64,000 bases of DNA from Marinobacter sp. F4216 (lineage in GTDB: Bacteria; Pseudomonadota; Gammaproteobacteria; Pseudomonadales; Oleiphilaceae): contig NZ_JAIOUO010000009.1 in the NCBI RefSeq assembly GCF_019931195.1, positions 1 to 64,000 of the forward strand, written 5' to 3'. The translations under genes and the position numbers were made by a program. Every line of letters starts with the position of its first letter. Position 1 is the stretch's first letter. Positions 17,434 through 26,003 of the stretch are shown here, piece after piece. The notes below the pieces were generated by a model. The model saw nothing but the letters and a program-made list of their open reading frames with translations. It searched no databases and was not told the origin of the DNA.

Positions 17434-18531
17434 ATGAGTGCAAACCCGCTACCGCTATCCACCGTCCAGGACGGAATTCAGGAGACGGCCGGCAACGAGT
17501 CGTTGTTTTTGCCCGCTACGAGGGACCAGTTGAATGCTACGCAGCGTCACAATGCTCGGGAGGTTCGGTTCAAGTCGTCTTTCGATGTGATCTCTCCCGA
17601 GGACCTGCGTCGTCTCAAGCCATCCGAGGTCGAGTCTGAGTACGAGTTTGCGTTATTGCAGGGGATTTTTGACAACGGTTCGGAGCGTCACCTGCATATT
17701 CCGCAGCAGCGAGTATGGCATGGGCTCAATACGCTGCTGACCCAATTCCCGAATTTTAGGGATGTAACTCTGGAAATCATCGGCCGTTACCGGATTGCCC
17801 TGCTCGGTGGCCACCCATTTACCCTGCCGGTGATCAATCTGCAGGGACCACCGGGAATTGGCAAGACAACCTATGTGCGAGCGGTCGCGGCAGCCCTCGG
17901 GCAACCGTTTCATGACATAAAGGTGTCGCAGATGATGGAGCGGTTTGAGCTAGCGGGCATGTCCCGGGGTTGGAGGAACGCCGCTGTTGGACAGATCGCC
18001 AAGATGCTGTTGGTGGATGAACCGCATGAGGGCCAGCCGGTTTTGTTGTTCGATGAGTTGTGCATGGCTAAGGACACGGCGGACCATTCTGTCATTCATC
18101 CATTGTATACCTTGTTTGACCGGGATAGTCGCGAGTATTTCCGGGATCTGTTCCTGGATGTTCCCATCAACACCAGCTTCGTCCTCGCCTTCTCGGCAAC
18201 CAACAACATTGAGCGGCTCCGTCCTGCTCTGCGGTCTCGTCTGGCGTCCTTTGAAATCGACGCCCCATCGAATGGTGAGATGCGGATACTGGCGCAGAAT
18301 ATCTACAGTCAACTCCTCAGGGAGCTCAACATGGCAGATCGGTTTCCGGATCTACTGACGCATCAGGTGCTCCAGCGCCTGACCAGCGGTTCGATTCGAG
18401 ACATGAAGATGCATCTGGAGCGCGCCATTACTCGTGCGGTGGCGGAGGCTCCGGAGCACACTTGCTTCCGATTATCTCCGGACCATATTCCCGAGGTTGA
18501 GGTAAAAAAGCGGGCCATTGGCTTTATGTGA
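17434..18531 (+). CDS. AAA+ ATPase (MoxR/Lon-like ATPase domain)
   Basis: 365 residues. N-terminal 130 unrecognised. Walker A LQGPPGIGKTTYVRAVAAALG at about 137-157. RGWRNAAVGQIAKML follows the pattern of a pore-loop region seen in Lon and MoxR-like proteins. Walker B is PVLLFDELCMA (about 205), sensor 1 FSATNNIERL and the Arg finger region PALRSRL (about 265). The sensor 2 helix SIRDMKMHLERAI (about 325) is Lon-like. There is no protease domain and no partner VWA gene next to it. GGGAG precedes ATG by 8 nt. Co-directional with the VirD4-like gene; likely remodels a protein partner encoded in the same cluster (inference). Confidence 0.75.
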   Translation: MSANPLPLSTVQDGIQETAGNESLFLPATRDQLNATQRHNAREVRFKSSFDVISPEDLRRLKPSEVESEYEFALLQGIFDNGSERHLHIPQQRVWHGLNTLLTQFPNFRDVTLEIIGRYRIALLGGHPFTLPVINLQGPPGIGKTTYVRAVAAALGQPFHDIKVSQMMERFELAGMSRGWRNAAVGQIAKMLLVDEPHEGQPVLLFDELCMAKDTADHSVIHPLYTLFDRDSREYFRDLFLDVPINTSFVLAFSATNNIERLRPALRSRLASFEIDAPSNGEMRILAQNIYSQLLRELNMADRFPDLLTHQVLQRLTSGSIRDMKMHLERAITRAVAEAPEHTCFRLSPDHIPEVEVKKRAIGFM

Positions 18532-18612
18532 CGTCGGATCCGGACAAGGCAATGCATTGCAGACCGAGAGACAACGCCCGACCAGATCAGGCCGAGTGTT
18601 CTTTGAAAGAAG

Positions 18613-18849
18613 ATGAGTAACGCATCTATGTGCCTTCTCTATGTTGAGGCTGATGTGCTCGATGATGACAGCTATCCCATCGGAATCGCGTCGTGTGCGC
18701 TCGATGGCAGCGAATCTTTGTCGGCATTGATCAATACGGACAGCGCCGTGAGCTTGATTGGTTGGGAATCGTTTGCCTTTGAATTTAATTTCCGTGGGGC
18801 AGTTGGTATGCCCCTTCACCAGTGGTTACTACCAGCGATATCTCGGTAG
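18613..18849 (+). pseudogene. Truncated small gene, possibly the start of an exonuclease-like protein
   Basis: The first 45 residues (LLYVEADVLDDDSYPIGIA) faintly resemble the opening strand and turn of DnaQ-like 3'-5' exonucleases (normally DxE followed by SYPIE), with Tyr where the first Asp would be. The similarity is lost near 18790, where IS3 transposase sequence begins soon after. Reads best as a gene cut off by a mobile element. The assignment is weak. Confidence 0.35.
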
Positions 18850-18854
18850 TAACC
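18796..18854. repeat. Two back-to-back inverted repeats at the gene/IS junction
   Basis: GGGGCA/TGCCCC flanks 7 nt at about 18796-18814. GGTTACTACC (18824-18833) and GGTAGTAACC (18845-18854) form a perfect 10-bp dyad around 11 nt. They fall exactly where the truncated gene gives way to transposase sequence. Confidence 0.5.
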
Positions 18855-19093
18855 GCTTGGTGAGTAGCATGAGTGCAGCCGGTGATTGTGGTGATAATGC
18901 TGCCTGCGAGGGATTCTTCGGAACGCTCAAACGGGAGCGGGTTCACCACCAGCGTTACCGCACTCGGAACGAAGCGCGAGCTGATGTATTTGATTACATT
19001 GAGCGGTTCCATAATCCCAGAATGCGATGTAGGGTTGCCATTAAGAATCATAAGCTGTCCGCCGTTTTAAAACCGTCCGTGGAAACGGGGTAG
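18816..19093 (+). mobile_element. IS3-family transposase fragment (OrfB C-terminus)
   Basis: About 90 codons matching the end of an IS3-group OrfB: YYQRYLGSNRLVSSMSAAGD, then DNAACEGFFGTLKRER with the catalytic Glu, and ARADVFDYIERFHNPRMR. The first two catalytic Asp regions and orfA are absent, so this is a remnant. It differs from the IS at 7424 (different subgroup). Confidence 0.75.
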
Positions 19094-19281
19094 ACCACGG
19101 CTATCGAAAGCTGGTTCACAAGATGCAGCGAAGCAACGCCCCATCCCCGAGCTTCTGAGCGACAAGACCCTGGATATTGGGGGGCGTTAAACCAAACCAA
19201 ATACTAAATATGCCCTGTCAAGCGGTTGTTGATAGGGTGTTTTTGTCACTATGATCTGTCTAAACGGATAGGAGCAGTACC

Positions 19282-19644
19282 GTGTTTTACAGAACCTTAG
19301 ATAACTACGAGCGTGTTGAGGATGCAGTTTACGCAGGTGTGGCGGAGACCATCGTTTTGGTCATTTTTTGGTGTATTCTCGAAGCTTATGCTTTGGAGGG
19401 GATTGTCGATTTCTTCGTGTCGTTTTTCGCAAAAACCGACATGCTTTTCAGCTCTCTTGGTTTAGACTGGATTGGCGCTCCATTCGACTGGATAGCTGAC
19501 GGATTTCGAAAACTTCGATTTCTTGGAAATGGGCGATTCGAAGATTGGCTACAGCGCGCATGGGTGATGTGGTTCGCTACTGGGCTACCCGTTTTTTTGT
19601 ACCGGATGAGCAATCATCGCAGCACATACTACGAAGACTTATAA
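19282..19644 (+). CDS. Small membrane protein, paralogue B of a pair
   Basis: 120 residues, related to the 113-aa protein at 13259. One transmembrane helix (IVLVIFWCILEAYALEGIV, about 24-42), then the shared core KTxxLFSSLGLDWIGAPFDW, LGNGRFEDW and TGLPVFLYRMS, ending in a polar tail. GTG start with AGGAG 7 nt upstream. It lies 6 kb from its paralogue, beyond the IS3 fragment, and is closed by a strong terminator, so it is the last gene of the cluster. Function unknown. Confidence 0.7.
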   Translation: MFYRTLDNYERVEDAVYAGVAETIVLVIFWCILEAYALEGIVDFFVSFFAKTDMLFSSLGLDWIGAPFDWIADGFRKLRFLGNGRFEDWLQRAWVMWFATGLPVFLYRMSNHRSTYYEDL

Positions 19645-19670
19645 TCTTCGACTAACATATCCGCTTGATA

Positions 19671-19697
19671 AAGGGCTCCAGATTTGGAGCCCTTTTT
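19671..19697 (+). terminator. Rho-independent terminator
   Basis: GGGCTCC (19673-19679) and GGAGCCC (19686-19692) form a 7-bp stem with a 6-nt loop, followed by TTTTT. It ends the paralogue B transcript. Confidence 0.85.
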
Positions 19698-19874
19698 ACA
19701 TGTCAAACGACTGAATAAACTGCCGCTTCGGTTTTTCTTTTTCCTCGGGTGCCAGCGACTCTGACTGGGCTTCCCTGATCCGCTGGGAGCTAATCAGAGA
19801 ACGATAGACTCGGTCGGTGATTCATTGAGGCTGGCCTCACCGGTCAACCCCTGCCAGCTCACGATCAACTTCAT
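19696..19874 (-). pseudogene. Broken small gene on the minus strand
   Basis: From ATG 19874 the frame reads MKLIVSWQGLTGEASLNES and soon stops. An adjacent frame continues ITDRVYRSLISSQRIREAQ to EKPKRQFIQSFDM and a stop at 19696. Joined by one frameshift near 19820 they would give a 60-residue protein. Composition looks coding but no family was recognised. Confidence 0.3.
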
Positions 19875-20281
19875 GACTTTGTAGGAGTGCTAATCGTTGG
19901 AATATTGGTTGCAAAGCCCGGCGTTTGATCAGGTAAAGTGTTGTTTTATAATTATTTTTCTGTGCTGGCTCGCTTAATGTTCGATGGTTTAGTTCATCCA
20001 GGCATGCAGCCCTTTCACTGGATCCTAGGCAACGTATTGTATATGGTCTTGTGGAGCCCTTCTCATGGGCGCTATTGCCCTTCATGATTTGGTTGGTCTT
20101 TCAGGTTGTACGATCTGTTGTCGCCTTAACAGAAGGCCGGTGGAACTCGACCTTGAGATGATTGGGGGTAGGTACGCTAATAGTTTGTCAGGCAACTTCT
20201 TGCTTTGTGTCCAATTTGGTTTTCTTGGCCGTCGGTGCAAAGGTCAAAGTTTTCAACTCGTGAAATACCGACCTAAAGCTG
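19875..20281. other. Gene-poor stretch before the tRNA
   Basis: About 400 bp with no credible gene on either strand. Short ORFs have poor composition, and one runs through the tRNA. Probably decayed element DNA next to the tRNA. Confidence 0.4.
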
Positions 20282-20314
20282 TGGACACACCATGGACACA
20301 ATTTGGACACAGCC
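20282..20314. repeat. Three 11-bp direct repeats beside the tRNA 3' end
   Basis: TGGACAC occurs at 20282, 20293 and 20304, exactly 11 bp apart (TGGACACACCA, TGGACACAATT, TGGACACAGCC). One-helical-turn spacing next to a tRNA 3' end is what arm-type integrase sites look like. Confidence 0.6.
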
Positions 20315-20318
20315 AAAC

Positions 20319-20349
20319 AAAAAAGGCCTGCGTTTTCACGCAAGCCTTT
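20319..20349 (-). terminator. Rho-independent terminator of the tRNA transcript
   Basis: On the minus strand AAAGGC-TTGCG pairs with CGCAGGCCTTT around the loop TGAAAA, followed by a T run, starting about 9 nt after the tRNA CCA end. Confidence 0.7.
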
Positions 20350-20357
20350 GAAAGTAA

Positions 20358-20434
<77 letters not shown>

Positions 20435-20524
20435 GTGAAATGTAACGCGGTGCGTCAATTTCGAGTGCGCAATCTTACGTGTGGAGCGGGGCGCTGTCCA
20501 GTCCCTCTTGTGGCGGGTGGTTCC

Positions 20525-21064
20525 TCAGGCTGGCAATGGCTCAGGCGTAATATTCACCAGAGCGTTTTCATTGCTGATGGTCACTTCGCCATCCTGAATC
20601 GTGACCTGGAAATTCATGGTGCGCTCGGCCAGCTCCGCCAGGGCACCGGTGTCTTCCGGGCGAAGGTTGACGATGCTCAGGTTGCTGAATCGCTCCAGTT
20701 TGTGCCGGTGCTTTTCCCACCACAGGCTCACCGCTCGTCCCCCATAGGTATATAGAAGGACCTTCTTTGCCCGGTTGCAGGCTTTGCGTAACCGGGACTC
20801 CTCCGGCAATCCGAGTTCAATCCAGAGTTCGATCTCGTCGCTTAGGCTCTTTTGCCACAGCTCCGGTTCATCGTCGGTGCTCAGCCCTTTGGTGAACTCC
20901 AGGTGTTCGCTGGCATTCAGGGCAAAAGCCAGAACCCGTGCCATCATGCGCTCGTCGGTCTCCGATGGGTGGCGGGCGATGGTCAGGTGGTGGTCCTGGT
21001 AATAATGGCGGTCCATGTCCGCAATGTTCAGGGACGCCTTAAAGATGGTTGCTTTGAGTGCCAT
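20525..21064 (-). CDS. yaeQ: YaeQ family protein
   Basis: 179 residues, full length for the family. It opens with MALKATIFKASLNIADMDRHYY and has the conserved segments HPSETDERMMARVLAFA, DEPELWQ, WIELGLPEESRLRKAC and the Tyr/Lys core YTYGGRAVSLWW. YaeQ has a PD-(D/E)xK-like fold; its biochemical role is unsettled, although it was once reported to compensate for RfaH loss. Monocistronic, first backbone gene right of the tRNA, divergent from the peptide transport operon. Confidence 0.93.
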   Translation of the reverse strand: MALKATIFKASLNIADMDRHYYQDHHLTIARHPSETDERMMARVLAFALNASEHLEFTKGLSTDDEPELWQKSLSDEIELWIELGLPEESRLRKACNRAKKVLLYTYGGRAVSLWWEKHRHKLERFSNLSIVNLRPEDTGALAELAERTMNFQVTIQDGEVTISNENALVNITPEPLPA

Positions 21065-21205
21065 GCTGTTTCCGGAGCGGTCGAATTCAGGTCAGATTAT
21101 CGCAGTTAGCCGGAGCAATTACCTTGAATTGATGACATCTGAACTCGTTTTTCGTGCGCGAAACCGGTCCGGGATTAAAAATTAGTCACTGTCTGCGTCG
21201 TCGGC

Positions 21206-21234
21206 TTGTCTCTATAACACCTTGTTTTAATAAT
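21206..21234 (+). promoter_or_regulatory. Possible promoter of the peptide transport operon
   Basis: TTGTCT (21206-21211), a 17-nt spacer, then AATAAT (21229-21234), in the 320-bp gap between yaeQ and the transporter operon. The match is moderate, with about 150 nt to the start codon. Nothing else was seen in the gap. Confidence 0.3.
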
Positions 21235-21384
21235 ACTTAATTTTTGTCATTCACTTCGCGCATAGCGTAATTTTGCAATTTCGATTGCTGTAATGGTTTT
21301 CCGAGACTAGTTTTTGCGCAGTCTTTGGGCGCCGCCAGGTGCCGAAGTACCAATAAAATTCTCAAAACTGCGACGGAAAACGCG

Positions 21385-22947
21385 ATGAAAAAACTGTTGA
21401 CAGCATTTGTTGGTTCCATGGCCCTTTCGGCCGCGCCAATGGCAATGTCTGCCGAGGCGACCAAGGAACTCAAAATGGCGTATGACGCCGACCCCGTGAC
21501 CCTCGATATTCATGAACAGCTCTCCGGTGGCATGCTCCAGCTGAGCCACATGACGTTCGATCCCTTGCTGCGCTGGACCAAGGATCTTGGCTTCGAGGCG
21601 CGTCTGGCCGAGAGCTGGGAGCGTGTTGATGAAACCACCATGCGCTTCAAGCTGCGTGAGGGCGTCAAGTTCCATTCCGGTAACGAGCTGACTGCTGAAG
21701 ACGTGAAGTTCACCTTTGAACGTCTCAAGTCCAGCCCTGACTACAAGGCGATCTTCCGTCCGTTCACTGAAGTGCGGATTGTTGACGACCACACTTTCGA
21801 GCTGGTCACCGAGAAGCCGTACCCGCTGCTGCTGAACGCGGCGACTTACATCTTCCCGATGGATAGCGAGTTCTACAGCGGCGAAACCGAAGATGGCAAA
21901 GCCAAGGACCTGATCGACAAGAAAGGCGGTTCTTTCGCATCCCGTAACATGTCCGGCACTGGTCCGTTCGTTGTTGCCGATCGCCAGCAGGGCGTTCGCG
22001 TTGAGTTCGAGCGCTTTGACGACTACTGGGACACCGAGTCTCCGGGTAACGTTGGCAAGATTGTGCTGACGCCGATCAAAGAAAACAACACCCGTGTGTC
22101 TGCGCTGCTGTCCGGCGGTGTTGATTACATCGCGCCGGTACCGCCCACCGATCTGGACCGTATCCGCAACGACAAGAACGTGGACCTGGTCACCATGACC
22201 GGTACCCGAATCATCATGTTCCAGCTCAATCAGGAGCGTGTTGAAGCGTTCAAGAACCCGAAGGTTCGCGAGGCCATCGCCTACGCGGTTAACCAGGAAG
22301 GCATTGCCGCCAAGATCATGAAGGGGTTCGCAACCCCGGCTGCCCAGATGTCTCCGGAAGGCTACCAGGGTCACAACCCCAACCTGAAGCCGCGTTACGA
22401 CATCGCCAAGGCCCAGGAGCTGATGAAAGAAGCCGGTTATGAAGATGGCTTCACCATCACCATGATGGCGCCGAACAACCGTTACGTGAACGACGACAAG
22501 ATCGCTCAGGCGGTTGCCGCGATGCTGTCCCGCATCAACATCAAGGTAGATCTGAAGACTCTGCCGAAGGCCCAGTACTGGCCGGAGTTTGATGACCGTG
22601 CGGCAGACATGATGATGATCGGCTGGCACGCCGACACCGAGGATTCAGCGAACTTCTACGAGTTCCTGACTTTCTGTCCGGATTCCGAAACCGGTGCAGG
22701 CCAGTACAACGCTGGTAACTACTGCAACCCGGAACTCGACAAGCTGGTTGAAATGGCCAACGTCGAGACCGATCTGGACAAGCGTGCAGAGATGCTGCAG
22801 ACCGTTGAGCAGCGCCTGTACGAAGACGCGGCCTTCATTCCGCTGCACTGGCAGGATCTTGCCTGGGCTGCGAAGAAGAACGTGAAGATCGAGCCGGTTC
22901 TCAACGTGATGAACTTCCCGTACCTGGGTGACCTCGTCATAGAGTAA
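21385..22947 (+). CDS. dppA: Peptide ABC transporter, periplasmic substrate-binding protein
   Basis: Captures peptides in the periplasm for the downstream permease. 520 residues, family 5 solute-binding protein (DppA/OppA/NikA type). N-terminal signal peptide MKKLLTAFVGSMALSAAPMAMSAE, cleaved after about residue 23. Family signatures include FDPLLRW, RFKLREGVKFHSGNELTAEDVKF and GTGPFVV. ATG 21385 is chosen because it begins the signal peptide; the longer frame from 21325 does not. First gene of a five-gene importer operon. The exact peptide class cannot be read from sequence; the prolidase downstream suggests di- or oligopeptides. Confidence 0.85.
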   Translation: MKKLLTAFVGSMALSAAPMAMSAEATKELKMAYDADPVTLDIHEQLSGGMLQLSHMTFDPLLRWTKDLGFEARLAESWERVDETTMRFKLREGVKFHSGNELTAEDVKFTFERLKSSPDYKAIFRPFTEVRIVDDHTFELVTEKPYPLLLNAATYIFPMDSEFYSGETEDGKAKDLIDKKGGSFASRNMSGTGPFVVADRQQGVRVEFERFDDYWDTESPGNVGKIVLTPIKENNTRVSALLSGGVDYIAPVPPTDLDRIRNDKNVDLVTMTGTRIIMFQLNQERVEAFKNPKVREAIAYAVNQEGIAAKIMKGFATPAAQMSPEGYQGHNPNLKPRYDIAKAQELMKEAGYEDGFTITMMAPNNRYVNDDKIAQAVAAMLSRINIKVDLKTLPKAQYWPEFDDRAADMMMIGWHADTEDSANFYEFLTFCPDSETGAGQYNAGNYCNPELDKLVEMANVETDLDKRAEMLQTVEQRLYEDAAFIPLHWQDLAWAAKKNVKIEPVLNVMNFPYLGDLVIE

Positions 22948-22962
22948 TCGTCTCTATGGGCA

Positions 22963-22994
22963 GGCCGGCTTTGGGTGACCGGAGCCGGCCTTTT
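22963..22994 (+). terminator. Intra-operon stem-loop after the binding-protein gene
   Basis: GGCCGGCT (22963-22970) and AGCCGGCC (22983-22990) form an 8-bp GC-rich stem followed by TTTTG. Lying between the binding protein and permease genes, it probably lets the binding protein be made in excess by partial termination and 3' end protection. Confidence 0.7.
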
Positions 22995-23021
22995 GTTTTC
23001 AGTAATCTCCGGAAATAACTC

Positions 23022-24071
23022 ATGTTAGCGTTTTTGGTTCAGCGGATTTCACAGGCGCTGCTGGTCATGTTTGTGATCAGTGTGATTGCCTTCAGCATTC
23101 AGGATAACCTGGGTGACCCGCTTCAAGAGATGGTAGGAATGTCCGTCTCCGAAGAGGAGAGGGAAAAACTCCGTGACGAACTGGGACTGAACGACCCGTT
23201 TGTGGTTCAGTACCTCCGTTTTGCCGGTAATGCCCTGCAGGGCGACCTCGGTAACTCCTACTTCTACGGCAAGCCCACCGTGGATGTCATTCTCGAGAAC
23301 CTGCCGGCGACCCTGGAACTGGTCATCGGCGCAACATTGATCATCGTCCTGTTCTCGGTACCCATTGGCGTATACGCCGCCATCCGACCGCAGGCGTGGC
23401 TGTCCAAATTCTTTATGGGTGTCAGTACGGTGGGTATTTCCATTCCCGTATTCCTGACGGCCATTGTGTTGATTCAACTGTTTTCCATCGGTGTCACGGT
23501 AACGCTTTTCCCGGAAGACACCGGCTGGGGCAGCTGGCTGAACGGTGCTTTGTCCACCAACGGTGGCCTTCCGTCCTACGGCCGTGGTGACGAGCTGACC
23601 CATCTGTTCGGTACCTGGGAGTCCGGTTTCTTCAGTCAGGATGGTCTGCTCCACCTGTTGCTGCCGGCGATTTCCCTGGCCTCTATCATGCTGCCGCTGT
23701 TTATCCGTCTGATTCGTGCGGAGATGATGGAAGTGCTGCAGAGCGATTACATCCGCTACGCCCGTGCCAAGGGCCTGGCCGCTCCGCGTATTAATTTCCT
23801 GCATGCCCTGAAGAACACCATGCTGCCGGTCATTACTGTTGGCGGCGTACAGATCGGGATCATGGTGGCCTACACCATCCTGACCGAGACCGTGTTCCAG
23901 TGGCCGGGCGTGGGCCTGATGTTCCTCGAGGCCATTACCCGCAGTGATATTCCTCTGATCGTGGCTTACCTGATGGTGGTGGGTCTGATTTTCGTAATTA
24001 CCAATACCCTGGTCGACCTGATCTACGGACTGGTAAACCCGACGGTAAAACTGACAGGTAAGAAAGCATGA
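23022..24071 (+). CDS. dppB: Peptide ABC transporter permease (DppB/OppB type)
   Basis: 349 residues, inner-membrane channel subunit. The first transmembrane helix is at residues 5-25, and the conserved N-terminal segment EEEREKLRDELGLNDPFVVQYL follows. There are at least six helices in all, and the EAA loop region YIRYARAKGLAAPRINFLHALKN contacts the ATPases. It ends with the typical LVDLIYGLVNPTVKL. Overlaps the next gene by 4 nt. Confidence 0.9.
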   Translation: MLAFLVQRISQALLVMFVISVIAFSIQDNLGDPLQEMVGMSVSEEEREKLRDELGLNDPFVVQYLRFAGNALQGDLGNSYFYGKPTVDVILENLPATLELVIGATLIIVLFSVPIGVYAAIRPQAWLSKFFMGVSTVGISIPVFLTAIVLIQLFSIGVTVTLFPEDTGWGSWLNGALSTNGGLPSYGRGDELTHLFGTWESGFFSQDGLLHLLLPAISLASIMLPLFIRLIRAEMMEVLQSDYIRYARAKGLAAPRINFLHALKNTMLPVITVGGVQIGIMVAYTILTETVFQWPGVGLMFLEAITRSDIPLIVAYLMVVGLIFVITNTLVDLIYGLVNPTVKLTGKKA

Positions 24072-25000
24072 CGACGGCGACTCTTTCCCGCTGGGATCGC
24101 TTTCGCGACTCCTTTTTCTGGTACAGCTTCAAGCGCGACAAGGTGGCGATTGCCAGCTTCCTGGTTCTGATGCTGATGGTGTTTGCGGCGGTGTTTGCAC
24201 CGTTGCTGGCACCGACCGATCCGTACGATCTGACCCAGATCGATATCATGAACTCCGAACTGCCACCGGTTGGCCTCTCGGGCTCTGACGCAGCCTTCCC
24301 GCTGGGCACCGACGCCCAGGGGCGTGACCTGCTGTCCACCATCCTGTACGGCACCCGGGTGTCCCTGATGATCGGCTTCGGTGCCGTTGTCCTGCAGGCT
24401 GCCCTGGGTATCCTGTTTGGCCTGCTGGCCGGTTACCTCGGTGGCCGGGTGGACGCGATCCTGATGCGCATCGCGGACGTGCAGCTGTCGTTCTCCACCC
24501 TGATGGTTGCCATCATTGTGGGTGCGGTGGTCAAGGCTACCTTCGGTAGCCTGATGTTTGGCGAAATCGCCATCTACATGCTGATCTTCATCATCGGTGT
24601 GTCCGAATGGCCGCAGATTGCCCGGACAGTGCGTGCCTCCGTGCTGGCGGAGAAGAAGAAAGAGTACGTGGATGCCGCGAAAGTCATGGGCTTTGGCACC
24701 CCGCGGATCATGTTCCGCCACATTCTGCCGAACACCCTGTCACCGATTTTTGTTATCGCCACGGTTCAGATCGCCAACGCGATTATTTCCGAGGCGGCGC
24801 TGTCATTCCTTGGCCTTGGTATGCCGGAAACCCAGCCTTCCCTGGGTTCCCTGATCAAGTCCGGCTTTGACTACATCCAGAGTGGCTCCTGGTGGATCAC
24901 CCTGATCCCGGGCCTCGTGCTGGTGGTACTCGTACTGGTCATCAACCTGTTGGGTGACTGGCTGCGGGATGTCATGAATCCACGGCTGTACAAGGGGTAA
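24068..25000 (+). CDS. dppC: Peptide ABC transporter permease (DppC/OppC type)
   Basis: 310 residues, second channel subunit. N-terminal cytoplasmic SFFWYSFKRDKVAIASFLVL and first helix as in OppC_N, then HPLGTDxxGRDLLS-like PLGTDAQGRDLLSTILYGTRVSL. EAA loop YVDAAKVMGFGTPRIMFRHILPN. The C-terminus GDWLRDVMNPRLYKG is the family hallmark. The 4-nt overlap with the upstream permease and 4-bp gap to the ATPase gene indicate coupled translation. Confidence 0.92.
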   Translation: MTTATLSRWDRFRDSFFWYSFKRDKVAIASFLVLMLMVFAAVFAPLLAPTDPYDLTQIDIMNSELPPVGLSGSDAAFPLGTDAQGRDLLSTILYGTRVSLMIGFGAVVLQAALGILFGLLAGYLGGRVDAILMRIADVQLSFSTLMVAIIVGAVVKATFGSLMFGEIAIYMLIFIIGVSEWPQIARTVRASVLAEKKKEYVDAAKVMGFGTPRIMFRHILPNTLSPIFVIATVQIANAIISEAALSFLGLGMPETQPSLGSLIKSGFDYIQSGSWWITLIPGLVLVVLVLVINLLGDWLRDVMNPRLYKG

Positions 25001-25004
25001 CGTC

Positions 25005-26003
25005 ATGCCATTGCTGGAAGTTAAAAACCTTGATGTCCGCTTTGCGGTGCGTGGCGGCGACCTGAAGGCGCTGCGCGGTATCAGCTTCACTCTCGACAAG
25101 GGTGAGCGCCTGGGCCTGGTGGGTGAGTCCGGTGCCGGTAAATCCGTTGCTGCGTTCTCCATCCTGAATCTGATCGCCCGCCCCGGCTACATCGCCGGTG
25201 GCCAGATCCTGTTCGAAGGCAAGGACCTGGCGGCCATGAGCGAGCGGGAACTGCGCAAGATCCGTGGTAATCGCATTGCCATGATTTTCCAGGACCCGAT
25301 GATGACCCTGAACCCGGTGCTGACCATCGGCACGCAGATGGTTGAGGCCATCCTGGCGCACCGGAAGATCAGCAAGAAGGCCGCGCGCGAGATTGCCCTG
25401 GAGAAACTGCGCAAGGTCTACATTCCGTCGCCGGAGAAGCGTCTGGACCAGTATCCGCACGAGCTGTCCGGCGGTATGCGCCAGCGTGTGATCATCGCCA
25501 TTGCGCTGTTGCTGGATCCGGAAATCATCATCGCCGATGAGCCGACCACTGCACTGGATGTCACCATCCAGGCAGAGATCATGGACCTGCTGCTGGAACT
25601 GTGTGAGCAGGAAAACGTGGCCCTGATGCTGATTACCCACGATCTCGGTGTGGTGTCCCAGGTGACCCAGCGCATGCTGGTCATGTATTCCGGGCGCATC
25701 ATCGAGCAGGGATCGACCAAGGAAATCATCAACGACGCCCAGCATCCGTATACCCAGGGGCTGATCAACGCGTTGCCGCAGATGGGCGAGCCCGGTGGCC
25801 GCCTGTTCCAGATTCCCGGCTCCATGCCATCCCTGAAGAACGTGCCCACGGGCTGTCCGTTCAACCCGCGCTGCAAATTCGCTACTGAACAGTGCAAGCG
25901 CGAAATGCCACAGTACGTGCGCTCCGGCAACGTCGATGTGGCCTGTTATGAAGTCAGCAATCTCATCGAGCAGGAGAAACGCATGCAGGAGGCCGAATCA
26001 TGA
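25005..26003 (+). CDS. dppD: Peptide ABC transporter ATP-binding protein (DppD type)
   Basis: 332 residues, energises the importer. Walker [12 protein letters not shown] (about 44), Q-loop [15 protein letters not shown] signature [12 protein letters not shown] (about 154), Walker [14 protein letters not shown] and switch His in [10 protein letters not shown]. The C-terminal oligopeptide-transporter extension has four Cys ([19 protein letters not shown], with a later VACYE), which binds a 4Fe-4S cluster in some homologues. Overlaps dppF by 4 nt. Confidence 0.92.
   Translation: MPLLEVKNLDVRFAVRGGDLKALRGISFTLDKGERLGLVGESGAGKSVAAFSILNLIARPGYIAGGQILFEGKDLAAMSERELRKIRGNRIAMIFQDPMMTLNPVLTIGTQMVEAILAHRKISKKAAREIALEKLRKVYIPSPEKRLDQYPHELSGGMRQRVIIAIALLLDPEIIIADEPTTALDVTIQAEIMDLLLELCEQENVALMLITHDLGVVSQVTQRMLVMYSGRIIEQGSTKEIINDAQHPYTQGLINALPQMGEPGGRLFQIPGSMPSLKNVPTGCPFNPRCKFATEQCKREMPQYVRSGNVDVACYEVSNLIEQEKRMQEAES

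Noticed and set aside
1..20357. CRISPR array or toxin-antitoxin pair
   Set aside because: No regularly spaced repeat with unique spacers was seen, and no recognised toxin-antitoxin gene pair.
21307..22629. 440-codon ORF antisense to the peptide-binding protein gene
   Set aside because: His/Gln/Gly-rich composition typical of the reverse frame of a GC-biased gene; the sense strand encodes a clear family member.
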